Source: Glandiceps talaboti
Lineage: Eukaryota > Hemichordata > Enteropneusta > Spengelidae
DNA: 64,000 nt
Reading direction: 5' to 3'
NCBI RefSeq assembly: GCF_964340395.1
Contig: NC_135549.1
Span: forward strand, 8,145,842-8,209,841
Part shown: piece by piece, positions 60,682 to 64,000 of the stretch
Position numbering within the stretch: the first letter of the stretch is position 1
How the letters are laid out: each line of letters opens with the position of its first letter
Notes under the pieces: model-generated
Told to the model about the DNA's origin: nothing
Databases searched by the model: none
Seen by the model: the letters and a program-made list of their open reading frames with translations, nothing else
Program-made: the position numbers and the translations under genes

Positions 60682-60821
60682 ATGTTATTTGCCAAATACT
60701 GTTCCACATCTTGCTGCTCGAGATAATTTTTCCGGTATAACGGCTCACCTCCGGCTCTCCATTATTACTGGAAAAATTACCTCTCACAGCAAGGTATGGA
60801 ACGGTATTTGGCAAATAACAT
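60682..60821. mobile_element. Foldback (MITE-like) element, about 140 bp
   Basis: The first about 59 bp (ATGTTATTTGCCAAATACTG...) and the last about 60 bp are imperfect inverted copies, roughly 85% matching by eye, around a short core. Each end reads ATGTTATTTGCCAAATAC outward in. No clear target duplication was found. Confidence 0.6.
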
Positions 60822-60889
60822 ATACTTATCTACAAATGAAATTCACTGCATTGGTTGCTATGTATCTCAGTCCGCTATAGTATATCACA

Positions 60890-60939
60890 CACATACACAC
60901 ACATACATACATACATAGTACATACATACATACATACAA

Positions 60940-60976
<37 letters not shown>

Positions 60977-61042
60977 CATACACACACATTACACACATAC
61001 ATACATACATACATACATACATACATACATACATACATACAT
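60890..61042. repeat. (TACA)n microsatellite
   Basis: Interrupted TACA units upstream of gene G. Confidence 0.93.
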
Positions 61043-62173
61043 TTTACATACATATACATATTTATGAAAACCACAGGCGCTCTCAAAACATGTGAAAATT
61101 ACAAATTACGCGTTGACATGATTACTTTATCATCAAGTCTTGATTGTCTCCTAGACCACAAAAGTACAAATACTTGTAAAGTATTTGTCATAGTTATTGC
61201 ATGAATACTATCAGTTTTCTGTTCGAAAGCAGGGAAGTAATATTGATATCATAACGGATGTGAATGTGAATATATTTATGGAAATATAGGATACAATCAC
61301 ACTGGTTGATGAAGATTTACAAACTCACGTAAAAACATGACATTGATAAACACTGAATCAATGAATTCTAGATTTATAGATATGCCTTAGGATTATTTTA
61401 TCAATACACACCCAATTAACGTACATCTTAACTAGACCTTACAGCTGGCCTGTAGTAAGTCACAACTCAATAATGGTGATACTTTAAAGAGACCAAATGC
61501 TGTCATCCAGACTAACGCGAATCGCCAAATGCAAACATTATTCTGAATATAAATTCAGGTCATTCAAGAGTTCACTGTGACGTCGAGTCACCACAACTTT
61601 GTACACTAAAGCTAAACCGTCACAAAAGAAGTAAAATTGTCATTAATTATGAATAAAATGGAAAAACTGCTAATTTTCCATTCGTGATCTAAGCCTATGA
61701 TATGCATGGTGTTGACTTCGAGATGTTCCCACTCTATCTACACAAAGGGTAACTTATGTACCCAGAATCCATTACATCAACCGGATCTGTTGCTTTATTC
61801 ACACATAAACTGCTTGCTCGATCGGAGGTCCAAATAACAATGTCAAATACAATGTACAATGTGGGTCATACTAAATGCTTACACTTGAAATACTAAATAG
61901 AAACATCGCTGCTCCTCTGAGGTGATGCCTAAGTTAATCGTTAACATTCACACCTAACTTTAAATCATTCTTAACCGCATACATTCAACCTAGGGCAGGT
62001 CGTATCTTGGCGTATTAGCCTCGCAACTGAGATGTAATAAAGTGTTTACAATAAATACCAAATACTTTTCTTGGCTGTAATATCTAAGAATGGAAATATG
62101 CCTACGTGTCTACGCATGTTACTTCCTTGTTTAACGATACGCGACTCAGTGCCCACATACTTACGTACTCGGC

Positions 62174-62181
62174 TTTATAAG
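62174..62181 (+). promoter_or_regulatory. TATA box of gene G
   Basis: TTTATAAG in CGGCTTTATAAGT, 42 bp upstream of the ATG, conserved with gene E. Confidence 0.7.
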
Positions 62182-62215
62182 TGTCTCTGGACCTGTATTC
62201 ATTCACAGTACCAAG

Positions 62216-64000
62216 ATGGCTCACCATCGTGCACTTCTCAAAAGTTTGCTCCTTCTCAGTGTTGTGTTGATATCTACAGCCAGGAACCAAATTCACCTTA
62301 TTGACAATAAATACACTACTTTATTGATAGCCATCAACGAAAACGTTACCGAAGACCATCAGATAGTTGACGTCTTACAGGTGAGAAATCAAAATTATGT
62401 TCCGGTGTTCTTGCGTATATATTTTAAATAATCAGTATGTAGACAGTGTTATTTTTATATTCAATATAAAGTTTAGAACATACTTTTCGATAGCTTGATA
62501 AAATGTGAAGTTTGTAATGATATTCTTTACATGATAAAAGTCCTTCTTTCATTTCATCATAGAAGCAATTCCCGTTTACACGCTAACAATTAGGATATTT
62601 CTTAACCCATCCTGAATTTTATTGTAACATTGGCATGTTCACTATATAAAATGAAAAATGAGACGTATCTTATCAGGTTCTTATCAAAATGCTAATGTTT
62701 TTTAAAGACATATTTTGTAAGCTCCCTCTTGGCTACATAGGAAGTATTTTTTCTCTCCATATTGTGTTTGTACAGGAACAACCTAAACGAATATCATTCT
62801 AACACATAGCAAACTATGTGGGTCTATCATATTCCTGCATTTATTATATTAAACATGGTGATAACAAATCATTGATACCGAAATGGGTGATTGTTGGTGG
62901 GATTGAAATGAATTTATGACCAAGATTCCTCTTGGTGTCGTCCACTTACCACATCAAGCCACTGCTCCAGTACAAGTCTATAGGACTTGAGAAATTACCC
63001 GATATAAAAAAAACCACTATGTAAAAACTATTCAATCAATATAGATTATTCTACTACAAATTCGTTTTAAACATTAGATGGAGTAAATGTATACGGATTG
63101 AGTAAATATTTTGGAAACAATATTCTAATAGTTGTGTTTTAAAAAAATGAATTTAAACAAGCAAACGACCATTTCAATTGGCAATGCGTCTCAATCTGAT
63201 TTTACCCGTTGAACTAGGGGTTATATCGTTTATCCTGGAGCAATTATTTAGCAACTTAGGTCTTACTTAGGTCTTAGGTCAACTTTAATACGTCATCATG
63301 TACGTATGGAAAATCTGTTTACATTAAATTAAAGACGAGCCATTCCTCTAACTGTATTTCGTCATTACAAAGTTGCTGATGAGATTGAGATGAAAATCGA
63401 CGCGAATGTCGTCATACAAGGAAATACCACACCTGCATGAACTGGTGAACGTTTTGTTTGAACCATACAGTGAGTTGGGTGTTTGGACACAAACGGGCAT
63501 TATAAATAAATGTTGGTCTCTTGCCAACAGTTGGTTGTGTAATAATGTGATCATTATAACCCATGTACATGTGTGTTATATTTCATAATATCTAAAATAA
63601 ATGTATTACTTATGAAGATATTTTCCCCAGTATGCTTCCTTTCTGTGTGTGAAGGTTAGTCCTGTGTTACAGTCTTTCAGTTTATCATCTGTACATGTGT
63701 TCACAATAAACTTTGGTCAACTATGTACTGCTGTCTTTCTTCTCAAGAGACTGCTCTGCCAATGTATAAATACAGTCGACAATGTTTTAAAATGAAACCT
63801 TGTTTTCTCAAAAGGATATATACAAGGATGCGTCCGAAGAATTATACCAAGCTACCAACAAACGAGCAGCTTACGGCGAAATCACCATTCTGATTCCAAA
63901 GACATGGAGTGACAACATTACAACGGAGAGGGCTACCACAGAAATGTATGATATAGCTAATGTAATCGTAGATGTACCTAATCCAGATCACGGCGACGCA
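62216..64000 (+). CDS. CLCA-like: Gene G: CLCA-like, 5' part only, cut by window end
   Basis: Exon 1 is 62216-62380 (55 codons) and exon 2 starts at 63815 and is open to the last base, giving 117 residues. Exon 1 differs from gene E at only a few residues (KSLLLL for KTLLLL, NQIHLIDNK for NEIHLIDNR). Exon 2 carries the family's GEITILIPKTWSDNIT. The zinc site, VWA domain and membrane anchor should lie to the right of the window, so it is unknown whether the gene is intact. It is the product of the E/G segmental duplication. Confidence 0.88.

Larger units (their letters stand above)
59485..62173. other. Spacer or long intron between exon F and gene G
   Basis: 2.7 kb without CLCA exons. It contains a foldback element (60682-60821), a (TACA)n tract (60890-61042) and, from 61607, the start of the E/G segmental duplication. 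Nothing else is recognised. Confidence 0.5.
61607..64000 (+). repeat. Segmental duplication, copy 2 (5' part of gene G)
   Basis: Matches 48018-50570 through promoter, exon 1, intron 1 and the visible part of exon 2. Intron 1 is 1434 bp here and 1486 bp in gene E. The copy continues past the window edge. Confidence 0.85.

Overview
The window is nuclear DNA from an animal, most likely a marine invertebrate. The evidence is AT-rich sequence, spliced genes with GT-AG introns, many long microsatellites ((GA)n, (TA)n, (TACA)n, (CAGA)n), and a tandem family of genes typical of metazoans. The phylum cannot be fixed from this sequence; a lophotrochozoan, hemichordate or cephalochordate would all fit.

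All recognisable genes belong to one family, the CLCA proteins (calcium-activated chloride channel regulators). These are secreted or membrane-anchored self-cleaving zinc metalloproteases. They carry an N-terminal catalytic domain with HExxH, a cysteine-rich segment, a von Willebrand factor A (VWA) domain with a DxSxS metal site, beta-rich and fibronectin-like segments and, here, a C-terminal membrane helix. I call the genes A to G in order. A (minus, 149-8080, 3' end beyond the left edge) and B (minus, 10873-20643, complete, 940 aa) are one subclass. C (plus, 26912-34769, 975 aa), D (plus, 38927-47453, 995 aa) and E (plus, 48622-57131, 968 aa) are complete members of a second subclass. F is a lone first exon (59305-59484). 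G (plus, from 62216) runs off the right edge. The complete genes share an 11-exon structure with intron phases 0,1,0,0,0,0,0,1,1,1; A shows the first eight exons of the same structure.

The two subclasses diverge head to head from a 6.3 kb spacer (20644-26911). That spacer holds no recognisable gene, but it has a perfect 32-bp inverted repeat, G-runs and a duplicated compound microsatellite. The D-G side looks recently active. The 5' regions of E and G are a segmental duplication with a visible left breakpoint. Exon 2 of D and E, and part of exon 7 of C, D and E, are far more alike than their surroundings, which suggests gene conversion. F has a 114-bp foldback element with a 9-bp target duplication inserted exactly between its TATA box and its ATG. 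Short TATA-to-ATG distances recur across the family.

I found no rRNA, tRNA, CRISPR or viral genes. I did not find an unrelated new system; the most novel material is the recent rearrangement of this CLCA array and one candidate orphan exon at 36206-36412.
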